Shown here: in pieces, positions 25,539 to 32,698 of the stretch | Layout: the number at the start of each line of letters is the position of its first letter | Position numbering within the stretch: the first letter of the stretch is position 1 | Assembly: GCF_002335745.1 (NCBI RefSeq) | Contig: NZ_NIST01000001.1 | Coordinates: forward strand, 1,168,300 to 1,232,299 | From: Evansella halocellulosilytica | Lineage (GTDB): Bacteria; Bacillota; Bacilli; Bacillales; Salisediminibacteriaceae | Length of the DNA stretch: 64,000 nucleotides | Direction: 5' to 3' | The notes under the pieces: generated by a model | Database searches by the model: none | What the model was told of the DNA's origin: nothing | The model's input: only the letters and a program-made list of their open reading frames with translations | Program-made: the position numbers and the translations under genes

Positions 25539-26084
25539 ATGAGTGATATCCATGATCCGAAAAATTGGCCAAAATGGGCAACGGAGACGATCGAAATTGT
25601 TGAGCCAGACCTTAATTGGTTAAATAAAGGTGAGCAAGAAAAAGAACAGCTACTCACTCTTCTTAGCTCATTTGGCGTGAATGAAATTGAGCATTATGGA
25701 AGTACGTCTATTCCAAAATTACCTGCTAAGCCAATCATTGATTTAATGGCAAAAGTAGATCATTTTCAGCATGTTGAGAAAATCGCATCGTTGTTAGCTT
25801 CTGATCACTGGCACTATGTCCCGCCCAGCTTGGATAACAGGCCGTGGCAGCGATTTTTTGTAAAGGTCAGCAATGAAAAAAGGGTCGCACATTTACATCT
25901 GTTGCAAAAGGATGATGAAAGATGGGACATGCAGTTACAATTTCGGGATAAGTTAAGAGGAAATCCACATTTTGTTGCTCAGTATGCTTCGCTAAAAACA
26001 CAGTTAGCAAATGAATTTTCAGACGACCGTGAAACGTATACGAAGGAAAAAACAGCGTTTATTCATAAGGTTCTTCAAACTTAA
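25539..26084 (+). CDS. GrpB/UPF0157 family protein
   Basis: 181 residues. The family core is visible: EHYGSTSIPKLPAKPIIDLMA (nucleotidyltransferase-like GS..D motif), WQRFFVK, HLHLLQ and LQFRDKLRGNP. GrpB proteins are predicted nucleotidyltransferases related to kanamycin nucleotidyltransferase, some linked to dephospho-CoA kinase. The frame opens 12 codons earlier, but GAGGTG supports the ATG at 25539. A second GrpB gene lies at 37125. Confidence 0.85.
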   Translation: MSDIHDPKNWPKWATETIEIVEPDLNWLNKGEQEKEQLLTLLSSFGVNEIEHYGSTSIPKLPAKPIIDLMAKVDHFQHVEKIASLLASDHWHYVPPSLDNRPWQRFFVKVSNEKRVAHLHLLQKDDERWDMQLQFRDKLRGNPHFVAQYASLKTQLANEFSDDRETYTKEKTAFIHKVLQT

Positions 26085-26103
26085 GATAAACACATGATTG
26101 TAT

Positions 26104-26309
26104 CCTGAATCCGTGATAACAGGTGTTGATATGCCATCCATCTCCTCGCTTTCACCTCTAGGCACAAGTGCTGCATGAGTTGATGTCGCACTTGTGCTTT
26201 GGAGTGAAAGCGTCCGCCAGTAACGGATTCGAGTAATAATCCAATATAGTTAAATCGAAAGATTTTTAGGATTCATACAAAGAATAAATTAATTCATCAC
26301 GGATTCAGG
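26104..26309. mobile_element. MITE-like element with 14-bp terminal inverted repeats
   Basis: CCTGAATCCGTGAT (26104-26117) and its exact reverse complement (26296-26309) bound a 206-bp non-coding segment. The pentamer TGTAT directly flanks both ends (26099-26103 and 26310-26314), as a target-site duplication would. The interior holds a GTCGCACTTGTGCTTTGGAG TGAAAGCGTCC block shared with 17990-18050. No transposase is encoded, so it must have moved in trans. Confidence 0.65.
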
Positions 26310-26413
26310 TGTATTTTAATATATGAACAGTTCCATTTATTCTCCTGTCATTTCCCGACTGGTATATCAGGAGAACTTTGTTAATTTAATATTGAATATG
26401 GGGGAGCTTGAAC

Positions 26414-26776
26414 TTGAAGAAGATGATAAACACCGTTGTTTGTAGTATTGTCATTATTTCTTTTATCTTATTACTTGTAAAAGATCATTTTCCAGAAATA
26501 CCAGTTTCGAATAACATTATGATAACTAGTATAATAATTGGTGTAATCGTTAGTATTTTTACTTATTCAAATTCTACTCATGCTCCAAATAAAAAAACAT
26601 ACTTAATAAATATCTTAATTTCGTGTTCAGCCATCTTATTATTATTATTTCTTGCTCTTATTGGCGGGGAATCACAAAGTAATGTTAGTTTAAGTAACCC
26701 GATGATTTGGATTTTGTTTATAGGGAGTATCCTCTACAATATTTCCAAATATAAAGAACACTCAAAAGGTGGCTAA
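26414..26776 (+). CDS. Four-helix membrane protein of unknown function
   Basis: 120 residues with four hydrophobic helices and almost no loops (INTVVCSIVIISFILLLV, NIMITSIIIGVIVSIFTY, LINILISCSAILLLLFLALI, MIWILFIGSILYNIS). GGGGAG lies seven bases before TTG 26414. TTG 26408 is too close. No family recognised. Confidence 0.55.
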   Translation: MKKMINTVVCSIVIISFILLLVKDHFPEIPVSNNIMITSIIIGVIVSIFTYSNSTHAPNKKTYLINILISCSAILLLLFLALIGGESQSNVSLSNPMIWILFIGSILYNISKYKEHSKGG

Positions 26777-26928
26777 CTCTTTTTTTATCGTGTTCTTTTA
26801 TAAACTGATTTACGTAAATATGCTCTGTTTAGTTGTATAATAAAAGAAGAATAGAAGGGGACTAATTAATATATGATGGTAGTTGATGCTTTTTAATAAT
26901 CATAACTTAATCCCTTGGGGTGATCATT

Positions 26929-27084
26929 GTGTCTGAAAATGAGAAGAAAAAGAAAACAGGATATGGTCTTGCTATAGGCTTCGTTATTGGGATTGCGATA
27001 GGGACGATCATGGACAATCTTCCAATAGGGATTGGAATAGGAGTTATTTTAGGAATTGTGTTTGAGAAGAGTAAAAAAGAATAA
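26929..27084 (+). CDS. Small glycine-zipper-like membrane protein
   Basis: 51 residues, GTG start with GGGGTGATCATT upstream. A basic N-terminus (SENEKKKKTG) is followed by one or two hydrophobic stretches built from GxxxG repeats (GLAIGFVIGIAIG and IGIGIGVILGIVF) and ends in basic residues. It looks like a small membrane-spanning or pore-like peptide. It lies 76 bp before the YckD-like gene. Function unknown. Confidence 0.6.
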   Translation: MSENEKKKKTGYGLAIGFVIGIAIGTIMDNLPIGIGIGVILGIVFEKSKKE

Positions 27085-27160
27085 AAATTTTTAAATTGAA
27101 GGATAAATTCGTACATAATGCAGACCATAGGACCAGAATAGACAAAAGGAGTAGATATCC

Positions 27161-27484
27161 ATGAGTAAATTTTGGTTAGGTTGTATGGCAGCAATCGTAC
27201 TATCTTTAGGGGCATTCATGCCTATAGAGGTTGGTGCTGAAGGCTTAAATGAAGATGTTGAGCTAACGGAAGAGCAAAAAGTAGAAATGGCAGCTCTGCA
27301 AATGGAGGCACTTGAGACTCATAAGGAAATCATTCATAAATACGTTGAATATGGCGTATTGACAGAAGAAAAAGGGCAACAAATCATTACCCATCTAGAA
27401 AAGCGTTTTGAAGATCTAGAGAAGAATGGTTTTGTACCAAAATGGGACAAGCAGAAAACTCACGATCAAGAAGAAGATGCTTAA
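27161..27484 (+). CDS. YckD-like secreted protein (DUF2680), copy 1
   Basis: 107 residues with a cleavable signal peptide (WLGCMAAIVLSLGAFMPIEVGA) and a helical mature part. The motif VELTEEQKVEMAALQMEALE, then HKYVEYGVLTEEKGQQIITH and NGFVPKWDK is the DUF2680/YckD pattern. An extracytoplasmic role is known for none of them. The second copy at 31420 shares about half its residues and a similar ribosome-site region (AAAAGGAG...GATAT.C), so the two arose by duplication. Confidence 0.8.
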   Translation: MSKFWLGCMAAIVLSLGAFMPIEVGAEGLNEDVELTEEQKVEMAALQMEALETHKEIIHKYVEYGVLTEEKGQQIITHLEKRFEDLEKNGFVPKWDKQKTHDQEEDA

Positions 27485-27504
27485 CTTAAATGGATCTAAT
27501 GGTG

Positions 27505-27535
27505 AAAGCCGGCACTTATGTGTTGGCTTTTTTAT
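27505..27535 (+). terminator. Terminator after YckD-like copy 1
   Basis: AAAGCCGGCAC pairs with TGTGTTGGCTTT (two G-U pairs) and is followed by a run of Ts. Strong intrinsic terminator. Confidence 0.8.
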
Positions 27536-27648
27536 TGTGAATTTCTATGTCATTGTTAGAAGGGTGAATTGAAAATCTGAAATTATATTAGAAACCACAA
27601 CTTTTATCTTTTAAATTCGTCTTAGTATTGAAATAAGGAGGTGTAAGA

Positions 27649-28190
27649 GTGTCTGAAGATCATCATATATTAGAGGATTGGTATTTTAAATCAGTGATTC
27701 AATATTATCTTTTATCTATTTAATGACTCGAGATTACCAGCAGTCAGAAGACTTAACACATGATACGTATGTAAAAGCATACAAAAACCTTGCTTCATTT
27801 AAAGGGAAGTCATCGGTGAAAAGTTGGTTATTTTCTATTGCACATAATGTCACGATTGATTATTTGCGTAAAAGAAAAGCGGTCAGACTAGTTAAAGACA
27901 CGATGTGGTTTACACAAAAGTATGATAAACCGTTACCAGAAGAAATCGTTCAATTAAATGAAGATTTTAAAGAGCTACATAAAGCCTTAAATGAACTGAA
28001 GGCATCTCATAGAGCGGTGATTATCATGAGGAAAATAAAGGGGTTCAGCATAAAAGAGACGTGCGAGATCTTAGGTTGGTCAGAAAGCAAAGTGAAGTCA
28101 ACGTTGCATCGTGCCATGCCAGCACTAGAAAAAAAACTTAAACAAAGGGTGGTTGAACATGGGAAAAGTACCTCATCATCAAAGCTCTGA
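27649..28190 (+). pseudogene. ECF sigma factor with frameshift in region 2
   Basis: GTG 27649, with AAGGAGG eight bases upstream, starts SEDHHILEDWYFKSVIQYY and hits TAA at 27721. In the frame one base earlier the sigma region 2 continues (FIYLMTRDYQQSEDLTHDTY) to 28190 with SVKSWLFSIAHNVTIDYLRK and region 4 (HRAVIIMRKIKGFSIKETCEILGW). Loss of one T in the CTTTTATC run fits. The downstream part alone, from ATG 27723, has no ribosome binding site. Its partner gene is split by an IS, so the whole module looks dead. Confidence 0.75.
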
Positions 28191-28596
28191 TCTTGGAAAG
28201 AAGTTAAGGGGCATGGATCGTGACCACGAATTGTGGGATCAAGATCAAAAAAGGAAGGTGTATGAAAAGGTTTTAGTGACTATAAAGGACAATAATAATG
28301 ACAAAGTTAGATTTAGGGGTCTTAAATACAGTCTTTCGATCATTTCGTTTATCGTTGTGATCTTTATTGGCTTACAATTAGTTTTCTTATCGGATACAAA
28401 TGAACATACTGTAGAAAACGATGAACATTCCGAAGATAGTAGTAAGATGAATGGGAGTGTTGATTTACGATTGCCATCGTACATTCCGTTACAAACAAAA
28501 CCGCGCATAATAGAACGAGATCTCGACATTCGTATTTCCGTAGAAGCTATATATGAATTAGAAGATATCTATCTTAAAATTGAACAAAAAAATTAG
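28159..28596 (+). pseudogene. 5' part of a DUF4367-type membrane protein, cut by the IS
   Basis: The first 145 codons. A cytoplasmic N-terminus, one transmembrane helix (YSLSIISFIVVIFIGLQLVF) and the start of an extracellular domain (RLPSYIPLQTKPRII) end at a TAG inside the IS200/IS605 left end. The ATG at 28159 (GGTGG upstream) overlaps the sigma gene. Such proteins act as sigma-linked regulators or sensors. The remaining part of the gene lies at 30568-30807. Confidence 0.75.
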
Positions 28597-28650
28597 CGAC
28601 GCATTCCCCTTCAAAATCTATTGATTTAGTGGGGGTTAGTCGCTAAGGTC

Positions 28651-29052
28651 TTATTCTCCCTGTTCTTCAATGTATTTTTTTATGACATCGATTGTCGCTC
28701 CGCCAGTCGTTAATACCATATAACTTCTGCTCCAAAAATACGGTTTCCAATAGTATTTACTTAGGTAATTTTGGAATTCTTTGCGAATATATCGAGAAGT
28801 GACGGTTTTAAAGCTATTGATGGTGTTTGCTAGATTTATTTGAGGAGGTGCGTCGAAAAGGATATGTATGTGGTCTTCTTCACCGTTCATCTCGATCATC
28901 TCGCAATTCCATTTCGAAAATAAATCTTCTGATATTTCCTTCAACCTTTTCATCACATCATCATTGATGCATTTATGTCTGTATTTTGTAACGATAACTA
29001 AATGATAAGTCAACTTAAAATATGCGTGTCTATTCTTTTTATAATCAGTCAT
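28651..29052 (-). CDS. tnpA: IS200/IS605 Y1 transposase TnpA
   Basis: 133-residue HUH single-strand transposase. The HUH motif is GEEDHIHILFD (about residues 61-71) and the catalytic tyrosine lies in the final helix IDVIKKYIEEQ. YKLTYHLVIVTKYRHKC at the N-terminus is the family opening. Full length, with no visible lesion. It is divergent from tnpB across a short shared control region with an 8-bp dyad at 29092-29111. Confidence 0.93.
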   Translation of the reverse strand: MTDYKKNRHAYFKLTYHLVIVTKYRHKCINDDVMKRLKEISEDLFSKWNCEMIEMNGEEDHIHILFDAPPQINLANTINSFKTVTSRYIRKEFQNYLSKYYWKPYFWSRSYMVLTTGGATIDVIKKYIEEQGE

Positions 29053-29091
29053 TTTAATCCCCTTTTCAATTTACAACTAAATTTGATTTTG

Positions 29092-29111
29092 ATATGATAA
29101 ATCTATCATAT
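29092..29111. promoter_or_regulatory. Symmetric control region between tnpA and tnpB
   Basis: ATATGATA (29092-29099) and TATCATAT (29104-29111) form a perfect dyad with a 4-bp centre. Each arm resembles a -10 box in its own direction, so it may serve as overlapping divergent promoters for the two transposon genes. Confidence 0.5.
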
Positions 29112-29141
29112 AAATGAAAGTTTTGGAAGGAGGGTTTGATG

Positions 29142-30482
29142 ATGAAAATAGCTAAAACGTTATCTCACAAGATTACGAATCATTCTCGCATCTTCGATGC
29201 TACGTTAGAAGTGTATAATCATGCTTTATCTTTCATTATTGATATCATCGAAAAAGAGTTTGATCATCTTGATGATATGACGACGAAATCGATCGTTCCG
29301 TTGGTAGAAAAGCTCATTCATACAACGAAATCAAACCCTCTTCCGAAATACCGAGAGTTTAACTCTCTTTTTTATAAATTTCCTTCGTATTTCCGTAGAG
29401 GGGCAATTGCAACAGCTTTTGGCAAGGTCAAAAGTTATCGTTCTCATTACCGTAATTGGGAAGAAGAAAAAGCAATCGTCCTTTCCGAAGGAAGGAAATT
29501 TAAGAAAAAACCACCACGTTTGCAACTCGAACATAAGGAGTTTCCTGTGTTTTACCGTGGCAACATGTTCGAGAGAACATCAGATACAACAGCTCAAATC
29601 AAGGTTTTTCATAAAAACGATTGGGTTTGGATGGATATCGAATTCAAAAAACAAGATTTATATAAACGCGGTGTTTGGGATTGGAAAGAAAATAACCCGA
29701 AGCTAGTTAAGGTTGGAAAAAAGTATTTCCTTCATTTTAGTTATCAATCAAAAGTAACATTATCAACAACTAAAATGAAAGACCAAAAAGCATGTGCTGT
29801 CGACCTTGGAGTGAATAACTCTGCGGTTTGTTCGGTCATCGATGCAAATGGAACTGTCTTGGCTAGAAAGTTTATGAATCAACCCAAAGAAAAAGACCAA
29901 TTGTACACGATGACGAACAAATTACGCAAAGTTCAACGTATTTCAGGTTGGGTATCTGCATCGAATTTTTGGCGTAGAATAAATGGATTACAAAAGCAAA
30001 TTGTAAACAATACTTCACACGAAATTGTGAAGTTTGCAAATGAACATCATTGTGATGTTATTGTGTTTGAGTACCTTGACAAAATGAAGGTTCCAAAGGG
30101 GTTTTGGGGAGCAAAGAAACTTCGTTTCAAGCTGCGTTATTGGAGAAAGAAAGGAATTCAAAACAAAGTAGAAGAAATGGCACACTATTTAGGTATGCGC
30201 ATCTCTAGAGTAAACGCTCGTAATACGAGTGCCCTTGCATATGATGGTTCTGGATTCGTCGAAAGAAACGACAAAAAAGACCTTGCCGTGTTTACAACAG
30301 GTAAAGTCTATCATGCGGATTTATCAGCTTCGTACAACATTGGAGCTCGATATTTTATTCGAGGCATCCAAAAATCCATTTCTGAAAAGAAATGGTTGGC
30401 TCTTCAGGCAAAAGTTCCTGAGTTGTCAAAAAGGACAAATACGACTTTGTCTTCATTAATTAGCCTTAATCTGGCGCAGTAG
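29142..30482 (+). CDS. tnpB: TnpB-type RNA-guided nuclease without a cysteine zinc finger
   Basis: 446 residues. RuvC residues are visible: CAVDLGVNNSAVCSVID (first Asp), DVIVFEYLDKMK (Glu) and VYHADLSASYNIGARY (last Asp). The stretch between them, where most TnpB proteins carry two CxxC pairs, reads RNTSALAYDGSGFVERND and has no cysteine. GGAGGG fits ATG 29142 best, though two earlier starts exist. TnpB cuts DNA guided by a transcript (omega/reRNA) made from the element's right end. Confidence 0.88.
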   Translation: MKIAKTLSHKITNHSRIFDATLEVYNHALSFIIDIIEKEFDHLDDMTTKSIVPLVEKLIHTTKSNPLPKYREFNSLFYKFPSYFRRGAIATAFGKVKSYRSHYRNWEEEKAIVLSEGRKFKKKPPRLQLEHKEFPVFYRGNMFERTSDTTAQIKVFHKNDWVWMDIEFKKQDLYKRGVWDWKENNPKLVKVGKKYFLHFSYQSKVTLSTTKMKDQKACAVDLGVNNSAVCSVIDANGTVLARKFMNQPKEKDQLYTMTNKLRKVQRISGWVSASNFWRRINGLQKQIVNNTSHEIVKFANEHHCDVIVFEYLDKMKVPKGFWGAKKLRFKLRYWRKKGIQNKVEEMAHYLGMRISRVNARNTSALAYDGSGFVERNDKKDLAVFTTGKVYHADLSASYNIGARYFIRGIQKSISEKKWLALQAKVPELSKRTNTTLSSLISLNLAQ

Positions 30483-30566
30483 TTCCTGAAAGGAATTACA
30501 CTGCGAGATGTTGAGCTGTATGTAAGATAAGGGATGCTCCATCAAAATCTTCGATTTAGTTGGAGA
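30483..30566 (+). ncRNA. Candidate omega/reRNA region at the right end
   Basis: In this family the guide RNA overlaps the 3' end of tnpB and runs through the right end, with its guide taken from the flanking host DNA. Here the stretch between the tnpB stop and the host junction holds the hairpin 30537-30565. The guide would then start near 30567 (GGTTCACCAGACC). Presence is inferred from family knowledge, not from a transcript. Confidence 0.4.
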
Positions 30567-30567
30567 G

Positions 30568-30807
30568 GTTCACCAGACCGAATTAATAGAAACAATGGAA
30601 GAAGCGCAAATGAGAATCGAAAATAGAGGAAGAGACTTAGAACACTTTGAGGTGAACGGTTTCCCTGCGTACTTAATAAAGGAAGAGTCTTACTATTCGA
30701 CCGTTCATGTTATTACAAATGAATACGCATTTAGTATAAATACTCATGGTATAAAGGAGGAACAGCTTTTAGACATTGTTCATTCTATTGATATGAATGG
30801 TTTATAA
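30568..30807 (+). pseudogene. 3' part of the split DUF4367-type gene
   Basis: The frame reads VHQTELIETMEEAQMRIENR and ends in a conserved domain end (FEVNGFPAYLIKEE, YSTVHVITNEYAFSI, LLDIVHSIDMNG), with no start or ribosome binding site of its own. It continues the 5' part at 28159-28596 across the IS200/IS605 element. DUF4367 domains in Bacillus often have this C-terminal beta/alpha arrangement. Confidence 0.75.
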
Positions 30808-30839
30808 ACGATTAACAAAATACTGTTAGGAGGGTTTTA

Positions 30840-31352
30840 ATGAGATTTGATCTACAAGGAGAACAAGGGATGGATCCTGTTGTCGGGATGCTCTATGGTG
30901 CTGTAAAGGAAAATGTGAATCGCCTAAAGGCAATTGTAACAGGTATGTCGCAAGAGGAAATGGATTATAAAGGGATCACAGGCGAGTCGAATAGTATAGG
31001 GCAATTAATGAAGCATTTAGCTTATGTTGACGTCAAATGGGTTTACCGACTCAAAGGGGAGAGCTTACCTGATGAGCTGGAGGAAAAGTATGGACCAGAA
31101 CTCGATCAAAACAACAATCTCCCGGAAGTGAAAGGTGTTTCATTAGAATCTCTCTTAACTGAGTATGATCAAGTATTTCGTATGTTTAAACAAGTTTGTT
31201 ATGAGTTAACTGACCGTGACTTAATGAAAGTCGTAACATATGAACATGGAAAAGAAGCGACAATCCGTTGGGGAATATGGCATATGGCTGACCATAACAG
31301 ATATCACCAAGCTCATATCAATCAACTCCGAAAATGGTATAAAGAAAAATGA
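30840..31352 (+). CDS. DinB family protein
   Basis: 170 residues forming the DinB four-helix bundle. Candidate metal-site histidines are in IGQLMKHLAYVDVKW, IWHMADHNRYHQAHI. TTAGGAGGGTTTTA precedes the ATG. It lies between the broken DUF4367 gene and the second YckD-like gene. As in other DinB proteins a thiol-dependent transferase role is possible, but the substrate is unknown. Confidence 0.82.
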   Translation: MRFDLQGEQGMDPVVGMLYGAVKENVNRLKAIVTGMSQEEMDYKGITGESNSIGQLMKHLAYVDVKWVYRLKGESLPDELEEKYGPELDQNNNLPEVKGVSLESLLTEYDQVFRMFKQVCYELTDRDLMKVVTYEHGKEATIRWGIWHMADHNRYHQAHINQLRKWYKEK

Positions 31353-31419
31353 AACAATTAAGGATAAAAATGGATATTCTGTGCATTCTAACATAAAAAC
31401 AGAAAAGGAGCAGATATTC

Positions 31420-31749
31420 ATGAGTAGATGTTGGTTAAGTATAGTGACTGCAGCAGCCCTTTCGTTAGGAGTTTTAGGGTTTATCCCACCAGGAAGCGAA
31501 ACTGCTGAGCTCAATTCTGATGTAGAATTGTCTGCAGAGCAAAAAACAGAGATGTCAGAATTGCAAACAGAAATGCTTGAATTGAAAAGTGAAATTGTCG
31601 ACAAATATGTTGAATTTGGAGTCTTTACAGAAGAAAAAGGTGAAAAAATAATTTCACATTATAAAGAACGATATGAAGATCTAGAAAACAATGGGTTCAT
31701 CCCGAAATGGGATAAAAAACACCATAAACATTGTGATAAAGAGTCGTAA
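31420..31749 (+). CDS. YckD-like secreted protein (DUF2680), copy 2
   Basis: 109 residues. Signal peptide (CWLSIVTAAALSLGVLGFIPPG), then VELSAEQKTEMSELQTEMLE, VDKYVEFGVFTEEKGEKIIS and NGFIPKWDKKHHKH, parallel to copy 1 at 27161. An open frame extends back to 31240, but AAAAGGAGCAGATATTC directly before the ATG at 31420 decides the start. The His/Lys-rich tail is longer than in copy 1. A strong hairpin follows at 31811. Confidence 0.8.
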   Translation: MSRCWLSIVTAAALSLGVLGFIPPGSETAELNSDVELSAEQKTEMSELQTEMLELKSEIVDKYVEFGVFTEEKGEKIISHYKERYEDLENNGFIPKWDKKHHKHCDKES

Positions 31750-31810
31750 CGATTGTAGGATGATTTTCGGTACTAGTTACAATGCTGTCCAACTGAATAG
31801 TAGTGTGAAA

Positions 31811-31839
31811 AGCCTAGCACAATCGTGCAGGCTTTTTTA
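31811..31839 (+). terminator. Terminator after YckD-like copy 2
   Basis: AAGCCT.GCAC pairs with GTGC.AGGCTT and runs into six Ts. Strong intrinsic terminator. Confidence 0.85.
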
Positions 31840-31964
31840 TGACTTTTAATTAATTAGTCAAAATATAGATTTTTTCTTAATGAATGTGGAAAAAGTGTTA
31901 AGATTAGCAGTGACCAATACATCACTTACTACATAGAGGAAAAAATGAAAATAGGATTGATACA

Positions 31965-32588
31965 ATGAAAAAGTCTGTAGTAATAATATTCGTTAGTTTT
32001 AGTTTTTTGTTGCTTAGCGGTTTTGCCCACCTCAATTATGAGGTAGATTTGACAGATAAAGAAGCAGTTGAAACGAAGTTAACGATCGAAGTGTTCGCTA
32101 ACGATCCGCTAGTCACAGCTCTTGAGGAAGAGCTCGTCTCCTTCGGCTCACAGTATGAAATAATTGCAGATGAAGAAGATGATTTACGAATCGTAACGAT
32201 TAAGAACAACTATACGGAACGTTATTCTAGTCATGTATTTGCAAACTATGAGGTAGAGAATCTCGATTATTCTAGTCATAGAAGATCCCTTCCGTTTTAT
32301 GAAAAAAGATCAGTTGATGGCTCAATCGTTTTTCCCGAAAATTTAAGTCATTTTCTTGATAGAAATTATGATGATGTCGAATACAGTGTGACAATCTACG
32401 GTGAAGGAATACGGAAATCGGATGCCGTTCAAGTAAAGAGTGATGGCGACACACATATATGGCATTCAACATCAGACAAAGTAGATTTCACTTTGGAAAT
32501 GCAAGAAAACAAGATTTATGTTCCATTACTTGCATTAGCTACAATCGGAGTTTTATTTACCCTACGTTACAAAAGGAAGTTCATATAG
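31965..32588 (+). CDS. Exported membrane-anchored protein of unknown function
   Basis: 207 residues. Signal-like N-terminus (SVVIIFVSFSFLLLSGFA), an acidic extracellular part of about 155 residues, and a C-terminal helix (IYVPLLALATIGVLFTL) with the basic stop RYKRKFI. It should therefore sit outside the cell, held by the tail. No domain recognised. It lies about 110 bp upstream of the LytS-type kinase gene and could share a regulon, but a link is not shown. Confidence 0.6.
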   Translation: MKKSVVIIFVSFSFLLLSGFAHLNYEVDLTDKEAVETKLTIEVFANDPLVTALEEELVSFGSQYEIIADEEDDLRIVTIKNNYTERYSSHVFANYEVENLDYSSHRRSLPFYEKRSVDGSIVFPENLSHFLDRNYDDVEYSVTIYGEGIRKSDAVQVKSDGDTHIWHSTSDKVDFTLEMQENKIYVPLLALATIGVLFTLRYKRKFI

Positions 32589-32698
32589 TTGCGTCATTGC
32601 TGAAGACAATCGTGTTGTGAAATTACCATTTTAAAGTGAAAAAGACTATACTCTCATATAAGAACGAAAGCGTAAAAATAACTAGGAGCTGGCGTGCG

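Larger units (their letters stand above)
28593..30566. mobile_element. IS200/IS605-family element (tnpA and tnpB divergent)
   Basis: The left end is a long imperfect hairpin with outer arms TTAGCGAC/GTCGCTAA (28593-28646) and an inner stem CCCC.TCAAAATC / GATTTAG..GGGG (28606-28634). The right end holds a matching hairpin CTCC.TCAAAATC / GATTTAG..GGAG (30537-30565). These subterminal hairpins are what Y1 transposases cut beside. The element splits the DUF4367-type gene. Exact ends are uncertain by several bases because these elements make no target duplication. Confidence 0.85.

Noticed and set aside
26907-27215. 102-residue minus-strand frame
   Set aside because: Opposite strand of the small glycine-zipper gene and of the YckD-like signal peptide, low-complexity translation.
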